NCBI GenBank assembly: GCA_020853885.1
Contig: JADYXZ010000009.1
Span: 1-64,000, forward strand
Length of the DNA stretch: 64,000 nt
Direction of reading: 5' to 3'
Source: Bradyrhizobiaceae bacterium
GTDB taxonomy: Bacteria; Pseudomonadota; Alphaproteobacteria; Rhizobiales; Xanthobacteraceae
The translations under genes and the position numbers were made by a program. The notes below the pieces were generated by a model. The model was not told where the DNA came from and did not search any database. It saw only the letters and a list, made by a program, of their open reading frames with translations. Below are positions 53,611-61,518 of the stretch, one piece after another (within the stretch, counting starts at the first letter, position 1; each line of letters opens with the position of its first letter).

Positions 53611-54003
53611 ATGCCGCATCTCATCGTCGAATATTCGACGAACATCGAGGCGGAAGTTCCTCCGCAGCAGATTCTCGACGACTTCCACGCGGCGGCGCTT
53701 TCGACCGGCATCTCCGAGCCGGTGGGCGTGCGCACCAGGCTCGCGCGGCGCGAGTTCTACAAGCTCAGCGACGACGGCGGCGACAACGCCTTCATGCACA
53801 TCACGGCACGGCTGCGCCGCGGCCGCACGGTGGAGCAGAAGAAGGCGTTGCTCGCCGCGCTGATGGAGCAGGCGAACAAGACGCTGGCGCCGGCCTTCGC
53901 CGCGCGGCCGCTCGCGCTCACCATCGAAGTCCATGAAATCGACCCGGAGTTCCGGGTCATGCGCAACGGCCTGCGCGAGCGGGCCAAACTGGGTGCCGCA
54001 TGA
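53611..54003 (+). CDS. hpaF: 5-Carboxymethyl-2-hydroxymuconate isomerase
   Basis: A 130-residue 4-oxalocrotonate-tautomerase-superfamily enzyme. After removal of Met it starts PHLIVEYSTNIE, so the catalytic Pro1 is present, and the rest matches CHMI (GDNAFMHITARLRRGR). It isomerises 5-carboxymethyl-2-hydroxymuconate in homoprotocatechuate degradation. GGGAG lies upstream of the ATG; its stop overlaps the hpaE start (ATGA). Confidence 0.92.
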   Translation: MPHLIVEYSTNIEAEVPPQQILDDFHAAALSTGISEPVGVRTRLARREFYKLSDDGGDNAFMHITARLRRGRTVEQKKALLAALMEQANKTLAPAFAARPLALTIEVHEIDPEFRVMRNGLRERAKLGAA

Positions 54004-55511
54004 ACGCGCCGTTCGACCAGAGCATCGCCAAGGCGGAAAAGCATCTCACGCGCTTTCGGCAGGGGACGGTCGCGCATCTTATCGATGGCAAGCCGGACTT
54101 CGGCGACGGCAGGACGTTCGAGAGCCTGTCGCCCATCGACAATTCGGTGCTGGCGAAGGTGGCGCACGGCACGGCCGCCGACATCGACCGCGCGGCGAAA
54201 GTCGCGAAGCGCGCCTTCGCAAGCTGGGGCAAGACGAGCGGCGCCGCGCGCAAGAAAATCCTGCACAAGGTCGCCGACGCGATCGAGGCGCGCGCCGACG
54301 AGATCGCGCTCGTCGAGTGCATGGATACGGGCCAGCCGATCCGCTACATGAGCAAGGCGGCGCTGCGTGCGGCGGAGAACTTCCGCTTCTTCGCCGACCG
54401 CGCGCCCAACGCGCAGGACGGGCTGTCGCTGATCGCGCCGGGACAGCTCAACTACACGATCCGGCAGCCGATCGGGCCCGTGGGCGTCATCACGCCGTGG
54501 AACACGCCGTTCATGCTGTCGACCTGGAAGATCGCGCCGGCGCTCGCTGCGGGCTGCACGGTCGTGCACAAGCCCGCCGAGTGGAGCCCCCTCACCGCAG
54601 CGCTCCTTTCGGAGATCGCGCTGGAAGCGGGGCTGCCTGCGGGCGTCTTGAACACCGTGCACGGCTTCGGCGAGGACGCGGGCCGCGCGCTCACCGAGCA
54701 TCCCGACATCAAGGCGATCGGCTTCGTCGGCGAGTCGGCCACCGGCAGCGCGATCATGGCGCAGGGCGCCCCTACCCTGAAGCGCGTGCATTTCGAGCTC
54801 GGCGGCAAGAACCCGGTGATCATCTTCGAGGACGCCGACCTCGACCGCGCGCTCGATGCGGCGCTCTTTATGATCTACTCGCTGAACGGCGAGCGCTGCA
54901 CCTCGTCGAGCCGGGCGCTGATCCAGGCGTCGATCTATGACGAATTCTGCCGGCGCGCGGCGGAGCGCGTGAAGAAGATCAAGGTCGGGCATCCGCTCGA
55001 CCCGGCGACCGAGATCGGGCCGCTGATCCATACGCGGCACTTGGAGAAAGTGCTGAGCTACGTGGAGCTCGCGCGCCAGGAAGGCGCCAAGGTCGCGGTC
55101 GGCGGCGGGCGCGCGGGCGACGCCGGCAACTACGTGCAGCCGACGCTCTACACGCATGCGACGAACGACATGCGCATCGCGCAGGAGGAAATCTTCGGCC
55201 CGGTGCTGACGGCGATCCCGTTCCAGGACGAGGCCGAGGCGCTGTCGATCGCCAACGACGTGCGCTATGGCCTCACCGGCTACATCTGGACGCGCGACGT
55301 CTCCCGCGCGCACCGCTTCGCGCAGGCGCTGGAAGCCGGCATGATCTGGGTGAACTCGGAGAACGTGCGCCACCTGCCGACGCCGTTCGGCGGCGTGAAG
55401 GCGTCGGGCATCGGCCGCGACGGCGGCGACTACAGCTTCGATTTCTACATGGAGACCAAGAACATCGCGGTCGCCGTCGAGGATCACAAGATCCCGAAGA
55501 TCGGAGGGTGA
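54000..55511 (+). CDS. hpaE: 5-Carboxymethyl-2-hydroxymuconic-semialdehyde dehydrogenase
   Basis: A 503-residue NAD-dependent aldehyde dehydrogenase: PVGVITPWNTPFMLSTWKIAPAL (NAD site Asn), catalytic Glu in FELGGKNPV and Cys in LNGERCTSSSR. The HpaE subgroup call rests on overall sequence and on lying between hpaF and hpaD. It oxidises the ring-cleavage semialdehyde to the diacid that HpaF takes. Confidence 0.93.
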   Translation: MNAPFDQSIAKAEKHLTRFRQGTVAHLIDGKPDFGDGRTFESLSPIDNSVLAKVAHGTAADIDRAAKVAKRAFASWGKTSGAARKKILHKVADAIEARADEIALVECMDTGQPIRYMSKAALRAAENFRFFADRAPNAQDGLSLIAPGQLNYTIRQPIGPVGVITPWNTPFMLSTWKIAPALAAGCTVVHKPAEWSPLTAALLSEIALEAGLPAGVLNTVHGFGEDAGRALTEHPDIKAIGFVGESATGSAIMAQGAPTLKRVHFELGGKNPVIIFEDADLDRALDAALFMIYSLNGERCTSSSRALIQASIYDEFCRRAAERVKKIKVGHPLDPATEIGPLIHTRHLEKVLSYVELARQEGAKVAVGGGRAGDAGNYVQPTLYTHATNDMRIAQEEIFGPVLTAIPFQDEAEALSIANDVRYGLTGYIWTRDVSRAHRFAQALEAGMIWVNSENVRHLPTPFGGVKASGIGRDGGDYSFDFYMETKNIAVAVEDHKIPKIGG

Positions 55512-55538
55512 TCGATGCGTACGCCCCGATTCAATTCG

Positions 55539-55646
55539 CGCCGTCATCCTGAGGTGCGCGGCGAAGCCGCGCCTCGAAAGATGGCGGCGCCGCCACCCTT
55601 CGAGGCTCGCGCGCTGTGCGCGCTCGCGCCTCAGGGTGACGGCGCG
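55539..55646. repeat. Palindromic repeat, family C
   Basis: GCGCCGTCATCCTGAGG to CCTCAGGGTGACGGCGCG with two inner stem-loops; between hpaE and hpaD, where it would sit inside the hpaFED transcript. Confidence 0.8.
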
Positions 55647-55681
55647 CTATTTCAGCATTCACCAGCAATCGAGCCATTGCA

Positions 55682-56665
55682 ATGACAGTCAAGCCACCGG
55701 TCTATCACCCGCCCTTCAACGTGCTGCGCGTGAGCCACGTGGAGCTCGGCGTCACCGATCTTTCGGCGTCGCGCGCGTTCTATGTCGATTGCCTCGGCCT
55801 CCTGGTCGCCGACGAGGCCAAGGACACGCTCTATCTGCGCGGCATCGAGGAGCGTAATCACCATTCGATCGTGCTGCGCGAGACCGGCAAGCCGCTCTGC
55901 TACGCGCTCGGCTACAAGGTGGCGAGCGAGCAGGATCTCGATCAGGCCGCACCGTGGTTCGAGGCGAAGGGCCTGCCCGCCGAGTTCCGCAACGTGCCGT
56001 TCCAGGGACGCACGCTGTTCGCGCGCGACGTGCGCGGCATGCCGCTCGAGTTTTACGCGAAGATGGAGCAGCGGCCGAGCGCCTTGCAGAAATACGGCCT
56101 GCACCGCGGCGCGCGCATCCAGCGCATCGACCATCTCAACTGCTTCACCGACGACGTGCAGTCGAGCTACGAGTTCTACAACGACCTCGGCTTCCGGCTG
56201 ACGGAATACACCGAGACGGAAGACAAGCCGCCGCAGTTCTGGGCGGTGTGGATGCACCGCAAGGGCAACGTGCACGACATCGCCTTCACCAACGGCAAGG
56301 GCCCGCGGCTGCATCACGTCGGCGTGTGGACCGCGAGCGCCATCGACATTCTCAACGTCTGCGACGTCATGGCGACGACCGGCTACCTCGCCAACATGGA
56401 GCGCGGGCCGGGCCGGCACGGCATCTCCAACGCCTTCTTCCTTTATGTGCGCGACCCGGACGGGCATCGCGTCGAGATGTTCACGAGCGATTATCTCACT
56501 GTCGACCACGACCACGAGCCGATCCGCTGGACGCTGCGCGACCCGCAGCGGCAGACGCTGTGGGGGCATCCCGCGCCGAAGTCGTGGTTCGAGGAGGGCA
56601 GCGTGTTCGAGGGCTGCGACGTACGGCCGCCGGTGCTTGAGGCGCAGCCGATCGTGGCGCGATAA
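55682..56665 (+). CDS. hpaD: 3,4-Dihydroxyphenylacetate 2,3-dioxygenase
   Basis: A 327-residue type I extradiol dioxygenase with two vicinal-oxygen-chelate domains. The C-terminal domain carries the metal ligands His151 (RIDHLNCFTDD), His211/His212 (LHHVGVWT) and Glu265 (HRVEMFTSDY). It opens the ring of homoprotocatechuate to 5-carboxymethyl-2-hydroxymuconic semialdehyde, the HpaE substrate. Fe(II) or Mn(II) cannot be told apart from sequence. Third gene of hpaF-hpaE-hpaD. Confidence 0.94.
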   Translation: MTVKPPVYHPPFNVLRVSHVELGVTDLSASRAFYVDCLGLLVADEAKDTLYLRGIEERNHHSIVLRETGKPLCYALGYKVASEQDLDQAAPWFEAKGLPAEFRNVPFQGRTLFARDVRGMPLEFYAKMEQRPSALQKYGLHRGARIQRIDHLNCFTDDVQSSYEFYNDLGFRLTEYTETEDKPPQFWAVWMHRKGNVHDIAFTNGKGPRLHHVGVWTASAIDILNVCDVMATTGYLANMERGPGRHGISNAFFLYVRDPDGHRVEMFTSDYLTVDHDHEPIRWTLRDPQRQTLWGHPAPKSWFEEGSVFEGCDVRPPVLEAQPIVAR

Positions 56666-56670
56666 TTACT

Positions 56671-56768
56671 GTCATTCCGGGCCCGGAATCCAAATGGCAT
56701 TTCAGCTTTATGATGAAAGGCCGCATGGATTCCGGGCTCGCGGGCTTCGCCCGCGCCCTGGAATGACA
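56671..56768. repeat. Palindromic repeat, family F
   Basis: TGTCATTCCGGGCCCGGAAT at the left and CGCCCTGGAATGACA at the right, with an inner GCGGGCTTCGCCCGC hairpin; single copy in the window, between hpaD and the third MetE-like gene. Confidence 0.75.
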
Positions 56769-56799
56769 TAAGAAAAAAGCATCATCGGAGACGCCAAGC

Positions 56800-57900
56800 A
56801 TGCACAAGATCAATCCGCCGTTTCGCGCCGAGCACGTGGGCAGCTTCCTGCGGCCGCAGGAGCTGAAGGACGCGCGTGCGAAGCATGAACGCGGCGCGCT
56901 CGACGATGCCGGGCTGAAGGCGATCGAGGACAAGGCGATCGAGCGCGTGATCCGCCAGCAGGAGGAGAACGGCCTGCAGAGCATCACCGACGGCGAGTTC
57001 CGCCGCGCGTTCTGGCACTACGACTTCCTGCAGGCGCTCAAAGGCGTCGAGACCTACTACGCGGATCAGGGCATCCAGTTCAAAGGGGCGGCGCTGAAGC
57101 CGATCATGCTGCGAGTGAAGGAGAAGCTCGGCTTTTCCAATCATCCGATGGTCGAGCACTTCCGCTTCGTGCAGGCGCACGCAAAGAAGATGCCGAAGAT
57201 GACCATCCCCTCGCCCACCGCGCTGCATTTTCGGTTCGGGCGCAAGGCGGTGCCGGAAGCGGTCTATCCGAAGATGGAGGATTTCTACCGCGACCTCGGC
57301 GCGGCCTACGCGAAGGCCGTGCGCGCCTTCGCCGACGCGGGCTGCGAGTATCTGCAGCTCGACGAGGTGTATCTCGCCTACCTGTGCGACCCGGAGCAGC
57401 GCGAAGGCTTGAAGCAACGCGGCGAGGACCCGGAGACGCTGCCGAAGACCTACGCCAAGCTCATCAACGACTCGATCGCGCAGGCGCCCGCCGACATGCT
57501 GATCGGCATGCATCTCTGCCGCGGCAATTTCCGCTCCACCTACGTCGCGTCGGGCGGCTATGAGCCGGTGGCGGAAGTCCTGTTCAACGACATCAACGTG
57601 CACGCCTATTTCATGGAGTTCGACACCGAGCGCGCAGGCGGGTTCGAGCCGTTGCGCTTCGTGCCGAAGAACAAGACGGTCGTGCTCGGGCTGATCACCT
57701 CGAAGACCGGCAAGCTGGAAGCGAAGGACGAGATCAAGCGGCGGATCGACCAGGCCGCGAAGTTCGTGCCGATGGAGCAGCTTTGCCTGAGCCCGCAGTG
57801 CGGCTTCTCCTCCACCGAGGAAGGCAATCTGCTCAGCGAAGACGAGCAGTGGCGGAAGATCCGGCTGGTGCGGGAGATCGCCGACGAGGTGTGGGGCTAA
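56800..57900 (+). CDS. MetE C-terminal-domain-like methyltransferase (copy 3)
   Basis: A 366-residue paralogue of the 3835-4941 protein, similar along its full length (shared FRSTxxAxGGYEPVAExLF, RAGGFEPLRFVPK, LCLSPQCGF, STEEGN). Zinc ligands GMHLC, FMEFDTERAGG and SPQCGF are intact. No partner methyl-donor gene is adjacent; it follows hpaD after a repeat. Having two close copies plus a distant one suggests different acceptors or regulation. Confidence 0.85.
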   Translation: MHKINPPFRAEHVGSFLRPQELKDARAKHERGALDDAGLKAIEDKAIERVIRQQEENGLQSITDGEFRRAFWHYDFLQALKGVETYYADQGIQFKGAALKPIMLRVKEKLGFSNHPMVEHFRFVQAHAKKMPKMTIPSPTALHFRFGRKAVPEAVYPKMEDFYRDLGAAYAKAVRAFADAGCEYLQLDEVYLAYLCDPEQREGLKQRGEDPETLPKTYAKLINDSIAQAPADMLIGMHLCRGNFRSTYVASGGYEPVAEVLFNDINVHAYFMEFDTERAGGFEPLRFVPKNKTVVLGLITSKTGKLEAKDEIKRRIDQAAKFVPMEQLCLSPQCGFSSTEEGNLLSEDEQWRKIRLVREIADEVWG

Positions 57901-57907
57901 CACTGTA

Positions 57908-57978
57908 CGCTCGTCCCCGCGAAAGCGGGGACCCAGTACTTCTATTTCCTGGATTCCCGCTTTCGCGGGAATGAGCGG
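57908..57978. repeat. Palindromic repeat, family A (reversed)
   Basis: CGCTCGTCCCCGCGAAAGCG first, GATTCCCGCTTTCGCGGGAA last; between the convergent MetE-like and GlcG-like genes. Confidence 0.85.
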
Positions 57979-57987
57979 ATAGGGCTG

Positions 57988-58425
57988 TCACCCCGCCCCC
58001 GCGTCCGCCACGAAGCCCGCGGCCTTGATGCCGGCGACGGCGACGGTCTCGTCGTTGTCCGAGGTGTCGCCGGAGACGCCGACCGCGCCGATCACGTCGC
58101 CCGCGGCGTCGCGGATCAGCACCCCGCCGGGAACCGGAATGAAGGTGCCGCCGACGACGTGCGCCAGCGCGGCGGCGAAATGCGGCCGCTCGAGCGCGAC
58201 CTTGTTCAGGTTGCGCGAGCCCTGGCCCATCGCGAGGCACCCGTACGCCTTGCCGTGCGCCACCTCGAAGCGCTTGAGGCTCGTCTTGTCCTCGGCGGCA
58301 TAGGCCTTGAGCGCGCCGCGCGCGTCGAGCACCACGACGCCGAGCGGCTTCATCGCGGCGGCGCGCGCATGCTGTAGCCCCGCGGCGATGATCTTCTGCG
58401 CGGCTTCGAGCGTAAGATCGGTCAT
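57988..58425 (-). CDS. GlcG/HbpS family heme-binding-like protein
   Basis: A 145-residue GlcG-family protein (LTLEAAQKIIAAGLQHARAAAMKPLGVVVLDARGALKAYAAED; C-terminal VPVPGG-type IPVPGGVLIRDAAGDVIGAVGVSGDTSDNDE). The family occurs near glycolate, diol and corrinoid enzymes; HbpS binds heme. It is divergent from a TRAP transporter followed by a GlcD-like dehydrogenase, which recalls glc-type loci. No signal peptide is seen. Confidence 0.85.
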   Translation of the reverse strand: MTDLTLEAAQKIIAAGLQHARAAAMKPLGVVVLDARGALKAYAAEDKTSLKRFEVAHGKAYGCLAMGQGSRNLNKVALERPHFAAALAHVVGGTFIPVPGGVLIRDAAGDVIGAVGVSGDTSDNDETVAVAGIKAAGFVADAGAG

Positions 58426-58527
58426 TGATCCCCTCCCCCTGGAACGGCAACGCGCCGATCCGGCGCGCCGCTTTTCGGCAGCGCATCATGACACATGGTT
58501 GTGGTCCCGCGCGCTCGCTGCCACAAT

Positions 58528-58533
58528 GTATAC
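58528..58533. promoter_or_regulatory. GTATAC palindrome upstream of dctP
   Basis: The 188-base divergent interval between the glcG-like gene and dctP contains AATGTATACTAATCG. Eight bases (ATGTATAC) are identical to the site at the gntR-oxc promoter. It may be an operator for an FCD-type GntR regulator. Confidence 0.4.
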
Positions 58534-58613
58534 TAATCGACCGGATCGCCAAGCAGCCGACGCAAGAGCCGCGCAAGCCCGAACATTCAGAACATAACGG
58601 ATGGGAGGAACGC

Positions 58614-59594
58614 ATGCTTCGATTCAAGTCACTCTTTTCATTGTTGTGCGGATTGACGCTATTCGCCGCCGCCGCCGCCGCACAGACGGAAATCAAGTTC
58701 GGCCATGTGGGTGCGCCGGGCTCGCTGTTCGCACAGTCGGCCGAGCTCTACGCCAAGGCGGCGAACGCCAAGCTCGGCGACAAGGCCAAGGTCGTCGTCT
58801 ATGGCTCGAGCCAGCTCGGCAGTGACGGCGAGCTGCTGAAGAAGCTCAAGCTCGGCACCGCCGACCTCGCGCTGCCCTCCACGGTGATGACCTCGGTGGC
58901 GCCGGAGTTCGGCGTGTTCGAGATGCCCTATCTCGTGCAGAACCGCGCGCACGCGGCGCGCATCGCCGAGCAAGTGATCCGCCCGACGCTCGGCCCGATC
59001 GTCGAGAAGCAGGGCTACAAGATCATCGGCGTGTGGGAGAACGGCTACCGCCACATCACCAACAACAAGAAGCCGATCGTCAAGCCCGACGATCTGCAGG
59101 GCGTGAAGCTGCGCGTGCCGGGCGGCGTGTGGCGCGTGAAGATGTTCCAGGCCTACGGCGCCGCACCCAGCCCGATGGAGCTGAAGGAAGTGTTCGTCGC
59201 GCTGCAGACCGGCGTGATGGACGGGCAGGAGAACCCGCTGACGCAGATCTACTCGCAGAAGTTCCAGGAAGTGCAGAAGTACCTGTCGATGACCGGCCAC
59301 GTCTATACGCCGGCCTTCGTCACGGCGGGCGCGAGCTGGTCACGCTTTCCGGCGGACGTGCAGAAGATCCTCGCCGACACGGCGAAGGAGGTCGAGCCGC
59401 AGGTGCTCGCGCTCGCCGAGAAGCTCGACAACGAGCTGGTCGACAAGATGAAGGCGTCGGGCATCGCCGTGAACGAGGCGGACAAGAACGCCTTCGTGGC
59501 GGCAAGCAAGGCGATCTACGAGGAGTTTGCGAAGCAGGTACCGGGCGGACAGGCGCTGATCGACAAGTCGCTCAGCCTCGCCAAGGGTTCCTGA
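58614..59594 (+). CDS. dctP: TRAP transporter substrate-binding protein DctP
   Basis: A 326-residue periplasmic protein with a Sec signal (LFSLLCGLTLFAAAAAAQ). The family features TEIKFGHVGAPGSLFAQSAELYAKAAN and the carboxylate-binding Arg in LQGVKLRVPGGVWRVKMFQAYGAAPSPMELKEVFVALQTGVMDGQENP are present, so it should bind an organic acid. GGGAGGAA lies before ATG 58614. First gene of dctPQM; the following FAD/Fe-S dehydrogenase suggests a 2-hydroxy acid, but this is inference. Confidence 0.93.
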   Translation: MLRFKSLFSLLCGLTLFAAAAAAQTEIKFGHVGAPGSLFAQSAELYAKAANAKLGDKAKVVVYGSSQLGSDGELLKKLKLGTADLALPSTVMTSVAPEFGVFEMPYLVQNRAHAARIAEQVIRPTLGPIVEKQGYKIIGVWENGYRHITNNKKPIVKPDDLQGVKLRVPGGVWRVKMFQAYGAAPSPMELKEVFVALQTGVMDGQENPLTQIYSQKFQEVQKYLSMTGHVYTPAFVTAGASWSRFPADVQKILADTAKEVEPQVLALAEKLDNELVDKMKASGIAVNEADKNAFVAASKAIYEEFAKQVPGGQALIDKSLSLAKGS

Positions 59595-59680
59595 CGCTCC
59601 CGAACGCGCGTGCCGGGCCGCGGCCCGGCACGCCGCCCGCTGCCGATCCTCCTTCACCGCGCTGCCTGGCCGGAATTTTC

Positions 59681-60232
59681 ATGCATTCGTTTCGCCGCTA
59701 CTACGAACGCTTCCTCGAAGCGATCGCCTTCGTGCTCATGGTCGCCGTCACGCTGATCGTGATCGCAGGCTTCGCCTTCCGCTGGGCCGGGCACGCGCTC
59801 GTCTGGTACGACGAGATCGCCGCGATCTCCCTCGCTTGGCTCACCTACTACGTCGCCGCGCTCGCGGCGCTGCGCGGCAGCCACCTCGGCTTCTCGGGCT
59901 TTGTCAACTCGCTGCCGCCCCGATGGCGCGTGGCCGCGACGCTCGCGGGCTCGCTCATCTCCATCGGCTTCTTCGTGGTGCTGGGCTACGCCGGCTACCA
60001 CGTGATGCAGGTCATTTCCGGCCTCACCCTCGTCTCGCTGCCGGAGGTGCAGCAGAGCTGGACGTCGTCGGCGCTGCCGATCGGCTCGGCCCTGTTCGTC
60101 ATCGCCGAGCTCCTGCGGCTGCCGGATGCGCTGGCGGAGGCGCGGCGCGGGCCGATCGTCGACGCCGAGCTGAAAGAAGCGCTGGAAGAGGCCGCGATCG
60201 TCGCCGCCCAGCAGAAGGAGGCGGCGCGATGA
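59681..60232 (+). CDS. dctQ: TRAP transporter small permease DctQ
   Basis: A 183-residue, four-TM small subunit (IAFVLMVAVTLIVIAGFAFRW; LVWYDEIAAISLAWLTYYVAALAALRGSHLGFSGFVNSLP is the DctQ signature). An Ala/Glu-rich C-terminal tail follows the last helix. Its stop overlaps the dctM start (ATGA). Confidence 0.92.
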   Translation: MHSFRRYYERFLEAIAFVLMVAVTLIVIAGFAFRWAGHALVWYDEIAAISLAWLTYYVAALAALRGSHLGFSGFVNSLPPRWRVAATLAGSLISIGFFVVLGYAGYHVMQVISGLTLVSLPEVQQSWTSSALPIGSALFVIAELLRLPDALAEARRGPIVDAELKEALEEAAIVAAQQKEAAR

Positions 60233-61518
60233 CCGCCATCCTCCTCGGCATGCTGGTGGCGCTGATCGCGCTCGTCATGCTCAACGTGCCGATCGGGATC
60301 GCGCTCGGCGTGATGGCGCTCGGCGCGATCGTGCTGACGCAGGGCACGTACATGCTGCCGAACCTCGCGCTCGTCATGTACGAAGGCGCGACGAACTTCT
60401 CGCTGCTCGCGATCCCCATGTTCATCCTCGCCGGCGCGATCATGAACTCGTCGTCGATCACGCAGCGGCTGATGGACTTCTGCATGGCGCTTGTGGGCTT
60501 CATCCGCGGCGGCCTCGCGCACGTGAACATCGTGCAGTCGATGTTCTTTGCGGAAATCTCCGGCTCCGCCGTGGCGGACGTGGCCGCGACCGGCCCGATC
60601 ATCATGCCGGCGATGATGAAGCGCGGCTATTCGCGCGAGTTCACCGCGGCGGTCACCTCGTCCTCGGCGTCGCTCGCCATCATCATCCCGCCGTCGATCC
60701 CGATGATCCTCTATGCGGTGATGGGAAACGTATCGGTGGTGCAGCTGTTCGTCGCCGGCATCATTCCCGGCATCCTCGGCGGCTTCGCCATGATGGGGAT
60801 ATCCTACTACCTCGCACGCAAGCTGAACTGGCCGGTGGAGGACAAGTTCAATCTCTGCCGCGTGTGGGTGACGTTCAAGGAATCCGCCTGGGCGCTCCTG
60901 TTGCCGCTCATCATCCTCGGCGGCATCTTCGGCGGCTATGTCACCGCGACCGAGGGTGCTGCGCTCGCGGTGGTGGCGGCGCTGTTCATCGCCGGCGTCG
61001 TCCACCGCGACCTCGACTTCAAGCAGCTCTACCGCGCGGCAATCGACGGGGCGGTGCAGACCGCGGTCGTGATGATCCTGATCGCGAGCTCGGCGCTCCT
61101 CGGCGTCTATCTCACCGAGCAGCAGGTGCCGCAGACGCTGGCGGCGGCAATGCTGTCGTTCACGCAGAATCAATACGCGGTGCTGGCGATCCTCAACGTC
61201 TTCTTCCTGATCGTCGGCCTGTTCCTGCACTCGGCGGCGGCGATCATCCTAGTCGTGCCCATCGTGCTGCCGCTCATCACCCAGATCGGGATCGACCCGG
61301 TGCACTTCGGCATCATCGTCACGCTCAACCTCGCGATCGGCCAGCAGACGCCGCCGGTGGCGAGCGTCCTGATCGCCACCTGTGCCATCGCCAAGGCCGA
61401 CATCTGGGAGGTGACGAAAGTGAATGTCTGGTTCATCGCGACGCTGCTCGCGGTGCTGCTGCTCGTCACCTACGTGCCGTTTACGGCGATGGGGCTCGTG
61501 GACCTCTTCTACAAGTGA
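60229..61518 (+). CDS. dctM: TRAP transporter large permease DctM
   Basis: A 429-residue, about 12-TM permease. DctM motifs include NFSLLAIPMFILAGAIMNSSSI, FFAEISGSAVADVAATGPIIMPAMMKRGYSREFTAAVTSSSASLAIIIPPSIPMILY and the C-terminal NLAIGQQTPPVASVL. Its 3' end overlaps the convergent YdiJ-like gene by 10 bases. Confidence 0.94.
   Translation: MTAILLGMLVALIALVMLNVPIGIALGVMALGAIVLTQGTYMLPNLALVMYEGATNFSLLAIPMFILAGAIMNSSSITQRLMDFCMALVGFIRGGLAHVNIVQSMFFAEISGSAVADVAATGPIIMPAMMKRGYSREFTAAVTSSSASLAIIIPPSIPMILYAVMGNVSVVQLFVAGIIPGILGGFAMMGISYYLARKLNWPVEDKFNLCRVWVTFKESAWALLLPLIILGGIFGGYVTATEGAALAVVAALFIAGVVHRDLDFKQLYRAAIDGAVQTAVVMILIASSALLGVYLTEQQVPQTLAAAMLSFTQNQYAVLAILNVFFLIVGLFLHSAAAIILVVPIVLPLITQIGIDPVHFGIIVTLNLAIGQQTPPVASVLIATCAIAKADIWEVTKVNVWFIATLLAVLLLVTYVPFTAMGLVDLFYK

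Noticed and set aside
13617..57978. Family A repeats as a CRISPR array or IS ends
   Set aside because: The copies are kilobases apart, in both orientations, palindromic and without spacers, transposase or target duplications.
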